From the NCBI RefSeq assembly GCF_017315725.1, contig NZ_JAFLRG010000002.1:372001-436000 (forward strand): a DNA stretch of 64,000 bases. The letters run 5' to 3'. Position numbers and translations under genes: made by a program. Positions 52,535 to 60,629 of the stretch are shown one piece after another (the stretch's first letter is position 1; the number at the start of each line of letters is the position of its first letter). This DNA comes from Trinickia acidisoli (GTDB lineage: Bacteria > Pseudomonadota > Gammaproteobacteria > Burkholderiales > Burkholderiaceae). The notes below the pieces were generated by a model. That model searched no databases. It saw only the letters and a program-made list of their open reading frames with translations, and was not told the origin of the DNA.

Positions 52535-54535
52535 ATGTTCGACGACAATGACTGCGCGGTGCTCGACGTCCTTTTTGGAACGAAAAGCCCCTGCTGGCGC
52601 CTTGGCTGCGACAGCAATGCGTTGGAATTGGCGGCAATTCGCAGCCAAACCAATGTCAGCGTCGCGCTGACTGCCGAACAGGCGCAAGCGATTCGCGCGT
52701 TGACGGGTGTCACCTCGCACCTGTTGCTCGACGTCTCGCTCTATGGCAATTCGGTGACACTTCACCTCGTCGGCAAAAAAATCGATACGAACGAATGGGC
52801 AGGGACCGCATCCGACTATTCGGATACGCTCTCCGTCGCGGGCGCACTGTCGAGCAGCCTCGCTTCGGCCGAGCAAGTCGTGTCGGAAGTCAATTCGCTC
52901 GTCGTGATTCTCGACCGCAAGGGCATCGTGCAGCGCTTCAATCGGATGTGCGAGGAAGTCACGGGCATGCGCGAAGTCGATGTCATCGGCCGTAGCGCGT
53001 TCGAACTCTTCATGAGCCCGGAACAAGGCCAGCAGTCGCGCACGAACATTCAGCAGTTTTTCGAGAGCCGGCAGTCGTTCGAGGTCGAGCGCGTCATCAA
53101 CACGATCAAAGGCCCGCGGGTATTTCAGTTTCGCAATAAGTTCGTTCATAGCGGTAGCGGGGTCGACGAGGAATTCATCATCTGTTCCGGCACGGACATC
53201 ACCGTTGAGCGAGACGCCCAGCATCGCCTGAAAGAGTTGGCCTCGAAAGACGTTCTGACTGGTCTGATGAATCGCTATGCGATCAACGCGAAGATTCAGT
53301 CGACGCTCGATGATGCGCGCGCCGCGTCGCGTCCGCTCGGAATCGTGTTTCTCGATCTCGACAACTTCAAGCGCGTCAACGATCACTACGGACACGTCAA
53401 TGGCGATCGGCTGATCAAGCGTGTGGCGGAGCTCGTCAGTGCCTGTCTGCCTGACGGCGCCACGCTTGCCCGCCTTGGCGGCGACGAATTCCTGATTCTC
53501 GTCGATTCATGTTCTCAAGCGCTGCTCGAGACGCTGGCGCAAACGATCATCGACTGCCTGCGCCTGCCCGTTCATCTGGACTTCATGGATGTTTACACCA
53601 GTTGCTCGATCGGCATCGCCCTTTATCCGCAGCACGGCGAAACGCTGGAGGCATTGATCTCGCACGCGGACACGGCGATGTACGCGGCGAAGGAAGCGGG
53701 CAAGCATACCTATCGTTTCTTCTCGCCTGAGATGAACCAAAAGGTCGCCAAGTATATTTGGCTCGACACCGAGCTGAGAAAAGCGATCGAGGACAAGCAG
53801 TTCATCCTTCATTACCAGCCTTTGATCGATCTTCGCCGCGGGCATCTCCATAGCGTCGAAGCGTTGATTCGCTGGCAATCGACGAGTCACGGGCTCGTTG
53901 CGCCGTCGGAATTCATTCGCTTCACGGAGGAATCGGGCCTCATCATCCCCATCGGTCGATGGTTGATGAACGAAGCAGCCACTCAGGCCGCGCGCTGGCA
54001 TGAAAACGGGTTGGACTTCAGAGTGTCCATCAATGTGTCCGCAAGACAGTTGCGCGACGCGGAAATCGTCAAGCAGCTTCGCACCTTCGTCGAGCAGAGC
54101 GGTGCGGCGCAGACCTGGATCGACATCGAATTGACGGAAAGCTGCTTCATCGAGGACGAGAAGGCGGCAATCGACCTGATGAAGCAATTCAAGCAGTTGG
54201 GCGCGCGCATTCTGCTCGACGATTTCGGCACCGGTTATTCGTCATTGTCGCAATTGACGAGACTGCCGATCGACGTGATCAAACTGGACCGGAGCTTCAT
54301 CACCGGTATCGATCAGAATTTTCAGTCGCAGTCGCTCGTGAACTCGGTCGTCGGTCTCGCGCGAGCCTTCGGCATCGCGGTCGTGGCCGAAGGGGTCGAG
54401 ACCGAGCGCGAAGTCAAGTTTCTCAAGGACGCCGGCGTCGATTACGCGCAGGGCTTTTTCTACGCGAGGCCGATGCCCGCGGAGATGCTCGAAACGTGGC
54501 TTGCCGATAAAAAGAAGCTCAGGCTTATTGCCTGA
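52535..54535 (+). CDS. rpfR: BDSF receptor / c-di-GMP phosphodiesterase RpfR
   Basis: A 666-residue signalling protein. Residues 1 to about 85 form the RpfF-interaction domain (LFGTKSPCWRLGCDSNALEL at 13-32), about 115-225 the PAS domain that binds the fatty-acid signal BDSF, about 235-390 GGDEF (GGDEF at 315-319), and about 405-660 EAL (EAL at 442-444, DDFGTGYSS, EGVE). Binding of BDSF raises c-di-GMP hydrolysis and lowers virulence or biofilm traits. ATG 52535 is preferred over 52487. It is convergent with rpfF. Confidence 0.92.
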   Translation: MFDDNDCAVLDVLFGTKSPCWRLGCDSNALELAAIRSQTNVSVALTAEQAQAIRALTGVTSHLLLDVSLYGNSVTLHLVGKKIDTNEWAGTASDYSDTLSVAGALSSSLASAEQVVSEVNSLVVILDRKGIVQRFNRMCEEVTGMREVDVIGRSAFELFMSPEQGQQSRTNIQQFFESRQSFEVERVINTIKGPRVFQFRNKFVHSGSGVDEEFIICSGTDITVERDAQHRLKELASKDVLTGLMNRYAINAKIQSTLDDARAASRPLGIVFLDLDNFKRVNDHYGHVNGDRLIKRVAELVSACLPDGATLARLGGDEFLILVDSCSQALLETLAQTIIDCLRLPVHLDFMDVYTSCSIGIALYPQHGETLEALISHADTAMYAAKEAGKHTYRFFSPEMNQKVAKYIWLDTELRKAIEDKQFILHYQPLIDLRRGHLHSVEALIRWQSTSHGLVAPSEFIRFTEESGLIIPIGRWLMNEAATQAARWHENGLDFRVSINVSARQLRDAEIVKQLRTFVEQSGAAQTWIDIELTESCFIEDEKAAIDLMKQFKQLGARILLDDFGTGYSSLSQLTRLPIDVIKLDRSFITGIDQNFQSQSLVNSVVGLARAFGIAVVAEGVETEREVKFLKDAGVDYAQGFFYARPMPAEMLETWLADKKKLRLIA

Positions 54536-54540
54536 GCTTC
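54508..54540. terminator. Bidirectional hairpin overlapping the rpfR 3' end
   Basis: GAAGCTCAGGC TTATT GCCTGAGCTTC (54514-54540) is a perfect 11-bp stem. The A run on its left becomes a T tract for minus-strand transcription, so it is an intrinsic terminator for rpfF, and it encodes the last residues of RpfR. For rpfR itself the downstream T content is weak. Confidence 0.85.
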
Positions 54541-54586
54541 TTGGCGTTTGACTGATGGGCGACGGCGTTCCCGAGGCCGTCGCTCG

Positions 54587-55450
54587 TCACACCGCCTTCA
54601 GTTTGGATACGCGCCTATTTTGCAGCACGACGAGCCGTTCCATGAACGCAATGTCCTTTTCTCCGAGCATGAAGGCGGATTGCACCCAGTCTTCCGTAAT
54701 CTCCATGAGTTCGGGGCGTGAAAGCGGCAACACCCGTTGACGGGCTCGCAGCATCGCACGCGTACCGTTGAGCATCGGCCGTATGACGTCGATGAACGTG
54801 CGCGTTGCCAGCAGCGCATCGCCAGGCTCGAACAGCTCATCGACGAGCCCACGTTCCGCGTGCCATTCGGCGAAACGCGATTCCCCTGTGCTGATCAGCG
54901 TTTCCGCGACACGCATGTTCGATTTGCGGGTAACGAGCGAATAGCCGCCCATGCCCGGAAATAAATTGAATGCGATCTCCGGAAAACCGAGCTTCGCGCC
55001 TCGTTGCGCGAGTACGTAATGGTGAGCCAAGGCGGCTTCGAAGCCTCCTCCTAGCGCGCTGCCTTCCACCATCGCAATGCTGATCGCACCTGTGCCGAAG
55101 CCATTGTAGATTTCCCAAACGCCATCGATGCACGAGCGGGCATAGGCCATCAGCCGATCGCGTTCGCCTTTGCGGATCGCATCGACGAAGAAGCTGAGAT
55201 CGCCTCCGATATTGAAAATCTCGGGAACGAGGGAGCCCGTGACCCAGAAGTCGAATCTGAGCCCGGACTCGCGAGCCGCGCGTGCCAAACGAATGATGTC
55301 CGACACCAACTGCTGGTTGAAGCAAGGCCGCGGTTCCGAGCGCAACATCATCCACATGACGTGCCGGTCCTCCTCATAGTAGGCCGAGAGTTGAGTGAAT
55401 TCGCCTGCTTCGTGGAAAGGCCGGCATGTGGAGCCGAGGTCGAATTGCAT
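54587..55450 (-). CDS. rpfF: BDSF synthase RpfF (crotonase fold)
   Basis: A 287-residue crotonase-superfamily enzyme making cis-2-dodecenoic acid (BDSF) from acyl-ACP through dehydratase and thioesterase activities. The catalytic glutamates correspond to E138 (GGGFEAALAHH) and E158 (GFPEIAFNLFPG), 20 residues apart as in Xanthomonas RpfF. SEPRPCFNQQLV and LQNRRVSKL at the C-terminus match the Burkholderia branch. Start after AAGGGA. Its receptor gene rpfR is adjacent. Confidence 0.93.
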   Translation of the reverse strand: MQFDLGSTCRPFHEAGEFTQLSAYYEEDRHVMWMMLRSEPRPCFNQQLVSDIIRLARAARESGLRFDFWVTGSLVPEIFNIGGDLSFFVDAIRKGERDRLMAYARSCIDGVWEIYNGFGTGAISIAMVEGSALGGGFEAALAHHYVLAQRGAKLGFPEIAFNLFPGMGGYSLVTRKSNMRVAETLISTGESRFAEWHAERGLVDELFEPGDALLATRTFIDVIRPMLNGTRAMLRARQRVLPLSRPELMEITEDWVQSAFMLGEKDIAFMERLVVLQNRRVSKLKAV

Positions 55451-55796
55451 GGTTTTCCCTTTGCGTGGTGGAGAGAACGGATCTCAAAGGCGCGGGTGCG
55501 CCTTTGAGCTTCGCCAATTTTGCGGGAGGGAATGCGCCGGCCGAACGCAGTTAGTAGAATTACGTAGGAAGCTATCGGGCATGGGCGATTTGCCGCATGC
55601 CGAATTGCTTTCATTTAAAGAACGAGTTGAATTGACAGCGCGAGCACGAACCCGCGTGGATGTCGGGTCGTTAGAAGGGGGGGGGCGGGGGGAGGGGCGG
55701 CGCGGCTTGCCCGGCTGGGGGCTGCCGCGACGCTATCTCGCGAAGGGCGAGACGGCCGACGTCAATCGACGTCGTGGATGAGGGCGGAAGTTGCGA
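55451..55796. other. Intergenic region upstream of rpfF with a G-run cluster
   Basis: No gene supported. It presumably contains the rpfF promoter. On the plus strand at 55677-55700 there are G9, G6, G4 and G2 runs separated by single bases, able to fold as a G-quadruplex. Confidence 0.5.
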
Positions 55797-56609
55797 TTAC
55801 TGTGCGATGGGTTGAGTCACGTCGGTGCCGAACCAGTGCATGGAGATCTTTTTCAACGTGCCGTCTTGTTTCATCGCGCTCAGCGCATCGTTGATTGCTT
55901 TTTCGAATTGCGGATTGCCCTTGCGAAACGGGATGCCCATTTCCTGCTCTCCTCCCTTCAGGATCGCGCCGGACCGAAGCGGGAGATTCGACGTCTTGAT
56001 GATATACGGCAGCATCAGCCGGTCGTCGAGCGTGGCGTCGATTCGACCTGTCGCGAGGTCGCGCAGTTTTTCAGGGGCGCCCGGATAAGTTTGCACGTTG
56101 ATGCCTGAAACGGCGCGAGCCATTTGATCGTAGTTCGTGCCGAGGGTGACGCCGATCTTTTTATCGCCGGTGAATTCCGCGAGTGATTTGAATTCACGTT
56201 TGTCGTTGGCACGCTGTATCAACTGCGCCGCTGAAAACGTATAGGGCTGGCTGAAATCGAGTATCTGTTGGCGCTGTGGCGTAATGGTGACCTGGTTGAC
56301 GATCACGTCGAATTTTCCAGCTTGCAATCCCGCGATGATGCCGCTCCATTCGGTGGCGATGAATTGAGCCTTGACGCCGAGCCTGGCTGCGACGGCTTTT
56401 GCAACGTCCACATCGAAGCCTTCCAGGTTGCCGGCGGAATTGCGGTAGTCGAAGGGCGGGTAGGTGCCTTCCAAACCAACGCGCAGCACGCCGTTCGATT
56501 TCACGGTTTGGAGCAGGTCTTGCGCTTGAGCAGTGGTGCCGATAAAACTGAATGCCGATGCAACGATTGCCCCACGTAAAAGCGAGCCGATGACGTTCTT
56601 GAATATCAT
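55797..56609 (-). CDS. Amino-acid-type ABC solute-binding protein
   Basis: A 270-residue periplasmic binding protein of family 3 (cystine/polar amino acids). The signal peptide ends at AQAQ (about residue 30); then VLRVGLEGTYPPFDYRN, GFDVDVAKAVAARLG and DVIVNQVTITPQRQ are diagnostic. ATG follows AAGGAGGAG. No permease or ATPase gene adjoins, so it is an orphan that works with a transporter encoded elsewhere. The QVTITPxRxxxxDFSxPY block resembles cystine-binding FliY/TcyA-type proteins. Confidence 0.88.
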   Translation of the reverse strand: MIFKNVIGSLLRGAIVASAFSFIGTTAQAQDLLQTVKSNGVLRVGLEGTYPPFDYRNSAGNLEGFDVDVAKAVAARLGVKAQFIATEWSGIIAGLQAGKFDVIVNQVTITPQRQQILDFSQPYTFSAAQLIQRANDKREFKSLAEFTGDKKIGVTLGTNYDQMARAVSGINVQTYPGAPEKLRDLATGRIDATLDDRLMLPYIIKTSNLPLRSGAILKGGEQEMGIPFRKGNPQFEKAINDALSAMKQDGTLKKISMHWFGTDVTQPIAQ

Positions 56610-56675
56610 TGTCTCCTCCTTGGGTTTAAGGAATGACCGCCTATTATCGCCGATAAGATAGATACCCTAATCGGC

Positions 56676-56861
56676 ATGCTGGCTACTTTTGATAGATCGC
56701 TCAAGAAGAAATACGGTGCGGCATGGCAGCCGAAAGCCGACGGTAAGCAATCGATTATGTTGGGTATGGCGCGAACGGGCGAAGGAAAATACATCCTCGC
56801 ATACATCGGTTTCGATGATCGTGGCCGCGCCGCGGCCGCCATGCAAAGGAGTCCTAAATGA
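56676..56861 (+). CDS. Possible small protein, 61 aa
   Basis: An open frame with no clear ribosome site and no recognised domain. The middle part (GEGKYILAYIGFDDRGR) reads like a beta-strand pair and is more protein-like than a random frame. It lies between the divergent binding-protein gene and the Gly/Ala-rich gene. Could be a real small protein or a leftover gene fragment. Confidence 0.25.
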   Translation: MLATFDRSLKKKYGAAWQPKADGKQSIMLGMARTGEGKYILAYIGFDDRGRAAAAMQRSPK

Positions 56862-56866
56862 GCGTG

Positions 56867-57421
56867 TCAAAACAACGCCGCGAGGGCTCCGAGCCCGCCC
56901 GCTAGCTCCACCGCTCCGGCGGCAACGCCGCCCAACACGACGGCAACGCCGGCTGGTACGCCGATCTCTTCGGCATGTCCCGCGATGAAATGCCCGCTCG
57001 TGCTTGCTGCGTCTTCAACCGCATGCAAGACGTGGCCAGCCGTATGCGCTAGCGAAGCAAATCCGTTTGACGCGCTGTCCGATGCCTCTCCGGTTTCGGG
57101 CTCGTCGCCTTCTCCTCGCTGCTTTTTTCCCAGCTCTTTCGCGAGCGCCCGCTGTTGCGCTTTACTCAACGGGATGCCCGACTCCTTCGCGGCTTTTCGA
57201 ACCTCTTCCAGTCTTTTTTGACCTGCCTTGGTGCTTCCCATCCCCATCGTCGACATTGGACTCGACGGATTGGATTCAGGCGCGGTTGCTGGAGCGGTTT
57301 GCGACGCGGTGGTTGTTGGTGCGGCTAAACGGGGTTGTGCCGGCGGTGCTGGTCGGTTCGACTCCTGCATCGGTAAAACCGCGGGCATCACGGGACCATA
57401 TAGGCTGACTGCAAATGTCAC
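56867..57421 (-). CDS. Unknown protein with Pro/Thr-rich region and C-terminal Gly/Ala hydrophobic hairpin
   Basis: A 184-residue protein I do not recognise. Residues about 25-70 are rich in Pro, Ala, Thr and Ser (disordered); about 70-110 form a basic helix (EEVRKAAKESGIPLSKAQQR); about 155-184 is a Gly/Ala/Val stretch (VAVVLGGVAAGAVELAGG) that could insert in a membrane as a glycine-zipper hairpin. GTG 57421 is chosen because GGAGGAT precedes it at ideal distance. Such a tail is seen in pore-forming or membrane-associated effectors, but this is only a resemblance. Confidence 0.6.
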   Translation of the reverse strand: MTFAVSLYGPVMPAVLPMQESNRPAPPAQPRLAAPTTTASQTAPATAPESNPSSPMSTMGMGSTKAGQKRLEEVRKAAKESGIPLSKAQQRALAKELGKKQRGEGDEPETGEASDSASNGFASLAHTAGHVLHAVEDAASTSGHFIAGHAEEIGVPAGVAVVLGGVAAGAVELAGGLGALAALF

Positions 57422-57738
57422 GACAGATCCTCCATTCAGGCTTGGATTAGGCGCAAGATTCGTTATCCGAGCAGCCTGCGGCCAGCCGCCCGCAACGGTT
57501 CGTTGCACTGCGAGGTGCATGCAGGCTATACGAACCGGACGCAGCGTTGTAGAGGGTGGTTTCGTAGTTTCACTTCCGCGAGCGCGGGTGGACTACGGGT
57601 GTCGAGGCGTGTTTGCTGTGTCGGCGCTTTTATGGTATGTGGGGACCGTGTAGAATCGTGCCCGAATGCTGATCGGGGCTAGACCTGCTATCGCACGACA
57701 GACAGCCACGAACGAACATACGGAAGCTCTCATCACGC
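57422..57738. other. Intergenic region between unknown gene and AAA ATPase gene
   Basis: No gene supported on either strand. It should contain divergent promoters; a possible -10 box TAGAAT lies near 57650. No repeats noticed. Confidence 0.4.
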
Positions 57739-59001
57739 ATGCGGCGATTACTCTCTATATCGGCTAAGAATTTCAAAAGCCTGCAATCGGTTGACGTTGA
57801 ACTGCAGGAACTGAGCGTTTTGGTCGGGCCGAATGGTGCCGGAAAGACCAATCTTCTACGCGTCATTGAATTTCTTGGCGACACTGCTCGGCTTGACCTA
57901 GGGCCTGCGATTTCAAAGCATGGCGGGTTTGAGCACGTCCGGTTTCGAGGCGTGCCCTTTAAGAAGGGCAAACAGCGCGTGAAGTTGACGGTAGAGGCCG
58001 TCGTTACTCAGTACGCTTCCGAACAGGCTCCGGACAAATACTCCTTGTCGTTCTGGGAGGACTCCGTTCGCTTCCGCCAGAAGCCGCTTGCGGGAACGAA
58101 GGAGGCCGTTCGCTTTACATCGCGTGAAGAGGAGTTCGTCTTCAAGCGAACAAGTGGGCGCGGTAGGCGAATTACCGTAAGCGGGGAGTCCGTCGAGATC
58201 GACGAGCTTATGAGCGGCGATGAACGTGGGAAGCGACTTGCGATGTCTAAACAGTCCGCTGCGCTTTCTACATTGCGTCGACTTTCATCAAAAGAGGGTG
58301 CGACGCAAGTCGAGCAGGTTGCGTCGTTATTCGAGAGCTTTCGTGTATTTGAGGTCGACGTTAATGAGGCGCGCAAGCCGCATGCAATGCCGCCCTTGAA
58401 TGATGGGGAAGAGGGCGAGGCTCGCGTAGTGCTTGCAAGCAATGCGAGTAACGTAGCAGCGTTCTTGGCGTATCTCGACAAGCATCATCGCGAGATTTTC
58501 GAGGCCGTCGAGCGCGACTTAGTCCGCGTCTCCCCCAACATTAAACGCCTTCTCGTTAAGGAGAAGGGGTTAGGCTCGTCTGAAGGTACCGTGATCGAAC
58601 TGGAAGAGCGCGGCTTACGCGGTACAACGCCGTTCTCCGAAGCGTCGTTTGGGACTGTGCGCGCAGTCGCGCTACTGGCCATGTTGCATGACCCGAATCC
58701 ACCCATGCTGACCTGTGTGGAAGAAATCGATCACGGTCTGCACCCTCATGCGCTCGACATTATCGTTGAACGTATGCGCAGTGCGGCATCGAGAACTCAA
58801 TTGCTGGTCGCCACTCATTCACCCGCCCTCGTGAACCGACTTGATGCTTCGGAATTGATCGTCTGTGAGAGAGATGGCGAGAGCGGGGCCTCTTTGATTC
58901 CTGTTATCGAATCGTCCGCCGTGGCCGAGATGGTCGAGCAATCCAACTTGCTTCCTGGGGAACTGTGGTTTTCGGGTGCCCTTGGGGGTGGATTGTCCTG
59001 A
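57739..59001 (+). CDS. AAA/SMC-like ATPase, overcoming-lysogenisation-defect type
   Basis: A 420-residue ATPase. Walker A GPNGAGKT is at 30-37 after NFKSLQSVDVELQELSVLVG; an insert of about 220 residues follows; then a degenerate signature (SEASFGTVRAVALLAML), Walker B with paired acids (LTCVEEIDHGLHP) and the H-loop LLVATHSPALVNRLD. This is the ABC/SMC-like AAA_15/AAA_21 fold of OLD, PARIS and AbiL ATPases. It lacks a TOPRIM domain, which seems to be supplied by the next gene, 27 bp downstream. Composition is somewhat AT-richer than flanking core genes. Confidence 0.85.
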   Translation: MRRLLSISAKNFKSLQSVDVELQELSVLVGPNGAGKTNLLRVIEFLGDTARLDLGPAISKHGGFEHVRFRGVPFKKGKQRVKLTVEAVVTQYASEQAPDKYSLSFWEDSVRFRQKPLAGTKEAVRFTSREEEFVFKRTSGRGRRITVSGESVEIDELMSGDERGKRLAMSKQSAALSTLRRLSSKEGATQVEQVASLFESFRVFEVDVNEARKPHAMPPLNDGEEGEARVVLASNASNVAAFLAYLDKHHREIFEAVERDLVRVSPNIKRLLVKEKGLGSSEGTVIELEERGLRGTTPFSEASFGTVRAVALLAMLHDPNPPMLTCVEEIDHGLHPHALDIIVERMRSAASRTQLLVATHSPALVNRLDASELIVCERDGESGASLIPVIESSAVAEMVEQSNLLPGELWFSGALGGGLS

Positions 59002-59028
59002 CAAAGAATAAGTCGTGAGGATGTCAAC

Positions 59029-59712
59029 GTGGCAGCAAAGCAGAAGCAGCATAAGGAACGATCGAAGCGGCGGGTCGTGTTGGTGTTCGGGGAAGACGAT
59101 AATGACCGCGAGGCGGTGAAGCATCTTGTCCAGGCGATATGGCCCGAGGTTCCCTCCATTGAGCCTAGGCGCGCGCCGCTCATCCTGCAAAAGGGCAGAG
59201 ACGCCGCCGAACAACGCAAAAACGCGGCTGCGGTGGCAAACGTCGTGCGAGGCTCTTCTGTTACCGTCGACGTTGTTGCGGTGCTAGCGCATCAGGATTG
59301 CGATGCTGTCGAACCAGCACACGTTGCGCTAAGCGAGCAGATCGAGATGGAGCTTGGAGACGCAGGTGTTCCGTTGCCCTGCGCGGCAACGCCTGCTTGG
59401 GAGATCGAGTCTTGGTGGTATCTCTGGCCGGAGGCCGTGGCGCAAGTGAACCCACGGTGGTGCAAGCTTGCTCGCGAGGGTGAAGAGGTTGGCCGCATCG
59501 TCAATGTTAAAGAGCGGCTCATTAAGGACCTGCGTCCGAAAGCAAAAGACAAGCGGACCGCGGACTATGTCGAAAGCGACGCTCCACGCATCGCATCGAC
59601 CATCCGCGAACGCAATCATGTTAACGACGTGCGCGCGAAATCGGCGTCGTTTATGCGATTTCGAAAACGCGTCCTTGAAATCCGGGACGCATTAGCCTCG
59701 GAAGTTGCTTGA
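59029..59712 (+). CDS. TOPRIM-like (DUF4276/RloB-type) protein, partner of the AAA ATPase
   Basis: A 227-residue protein. RVVLVFGEDDNDREAVKHLV carries a candidate acidic residue E22 after the first strand, VVAVLAHQDCDA gives a DxD at D90/D92, and PAWEIESWWYLWPEA resembles the conserved ExEaW block of DUF4276/RloB proteins. These residues match the metal-binding pattern of TOPRIM nucleases. GTG start, 27 bp after the ATPase stop, same strand. The pair resembles two-gene abortive-infection modules such as AbiL, in which an ATPase senses phage and the TOPRIM partner acts. Function inferred. Confidence 0.75.
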   Translation: MAAKQKQHKERSKRRVVLVFGEDDNDREAVKHLVQAIWPEVPSIEPRRAPLILQKGRDAAEQRKNAAAVANVVRGSSVTVDVVAVLAHQDCDAVEPAHVALSEQIEMELGDAGVPLPCAATPAWEIESWWYLWPEAVAQVNPRWCKLAREGEEVGRIVNVKERLIKDLRPKAKDKRTADYVESDAPRIASTIRERNHVNDVRAKSASFMRFRKRVLEIRDALASEVA

Positions 59713-59812
59713 CTCGCCACGCGGGTCCATTCATGCGCCAGTACGGGAACGAAGGGCCAAGCAAATAGATGCGCTCGTGCGCAGCAGTGGCCGCATCTTT
59801 CCCCATCCCCCC

Positions 59813-60451
59813 TCAAATCCCAACCTTGGGCGCCGTCAGAATCAACCTGAGCCCAAGCGCCGAAATCGCCCCCGCCGCGATCCGATCGATCCATTTCTTC
59901 GCGCGCAGATACACCTCCCTCGGGCCCTTGGTCGAAAAGCACAGCGCAACGATCGTGTACCAGCCGCATTCGACGGCAAACACGAGCGGCGGCAGTACGA
60001 AATAACACCAGAGCGGAGGATGTTGCGGCAGCAGCGCGGCAAAGATACTGCCGTACCAAATGGCCGTCTTCGGATTGCTCAACTGAGTCGACAGACCGAT
60101 CCAAAACGATTTGCGTGCATTGCCCGGCCGCGCTTTGATCGTGTCGTCCACCGTGATGGGCCGGCCCGCGCCGCGCCATATCTTCGATGCAACGAAAATC
60201 AAATACAGCCCACCCGCGATCTTCAGACCGATATAGAGCCATTCAACGGCCTGCAAGAGCGTATAGAGCCCGGCGAGCGCGATGCCGCCAAAAAAGATGC
60301 CTCCCGCGCCCATCCCGAGCGCGGTAGCCAAGCCGTCGCCGCGAGACAGACCGATGGCGTTGCGGGCCACGAGCACGAAGCTGGGCCCGGGAATCATGGC
60401 GCCCAACCACAACGCGACGAGAATGGCGAAAACGGCAGTCAATGCGGTCAT
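59813..60451 (-). CDS. LysE/RhtB-family exporter
   Basis: A 212-residue membrane exporter with about six hydrophobic segments. Family landmarks: GAMIPGPSFVLVARNAIGLSRGDG near residues 17-40, and the NPKTAIWYGSIF segment. It exports amino acids or homoserine-lactone-like compounds; the substrate is not deducible. ATG follows AAGGAAGG. It is divergent from glgX. Confidence 0.9.
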   Translation of the reverse strand: MTALTAVFAILVALWLGAMIPGPSFVLVARNAIGLSRGDGLATALGMGAGGIFFGGIALAGLYTLLQAVEWLYIGLKIAGGLYLIFVASKIWRGAGRPITVDDTIKARPGNARKSFWIGLSTQLSNPKTAIWYGSIFAALLPQHPPLWCYFVLPPLVFAVECGWYTIVALCFSTKGPREVYLRAKKWIDRIAAGAISALGLRLILTAPKVGI

Positions 60452-60629
60452 CTAACCTTCCTTGAAGTAAACACGACATAGGGCATGCAAGCGGGAATTG
60501 TCCCAATGGCGTGCATCCAAGGCAAGCGGCAGAAGCAGTGGCATTGGCAGTGCCTGCTGCGGCAACGCCCGTTCGCCAGGTACGAACGTTGCATCGTTCT
60601 CGCGCCAACACGAAACCGCCGAGGGTGAC

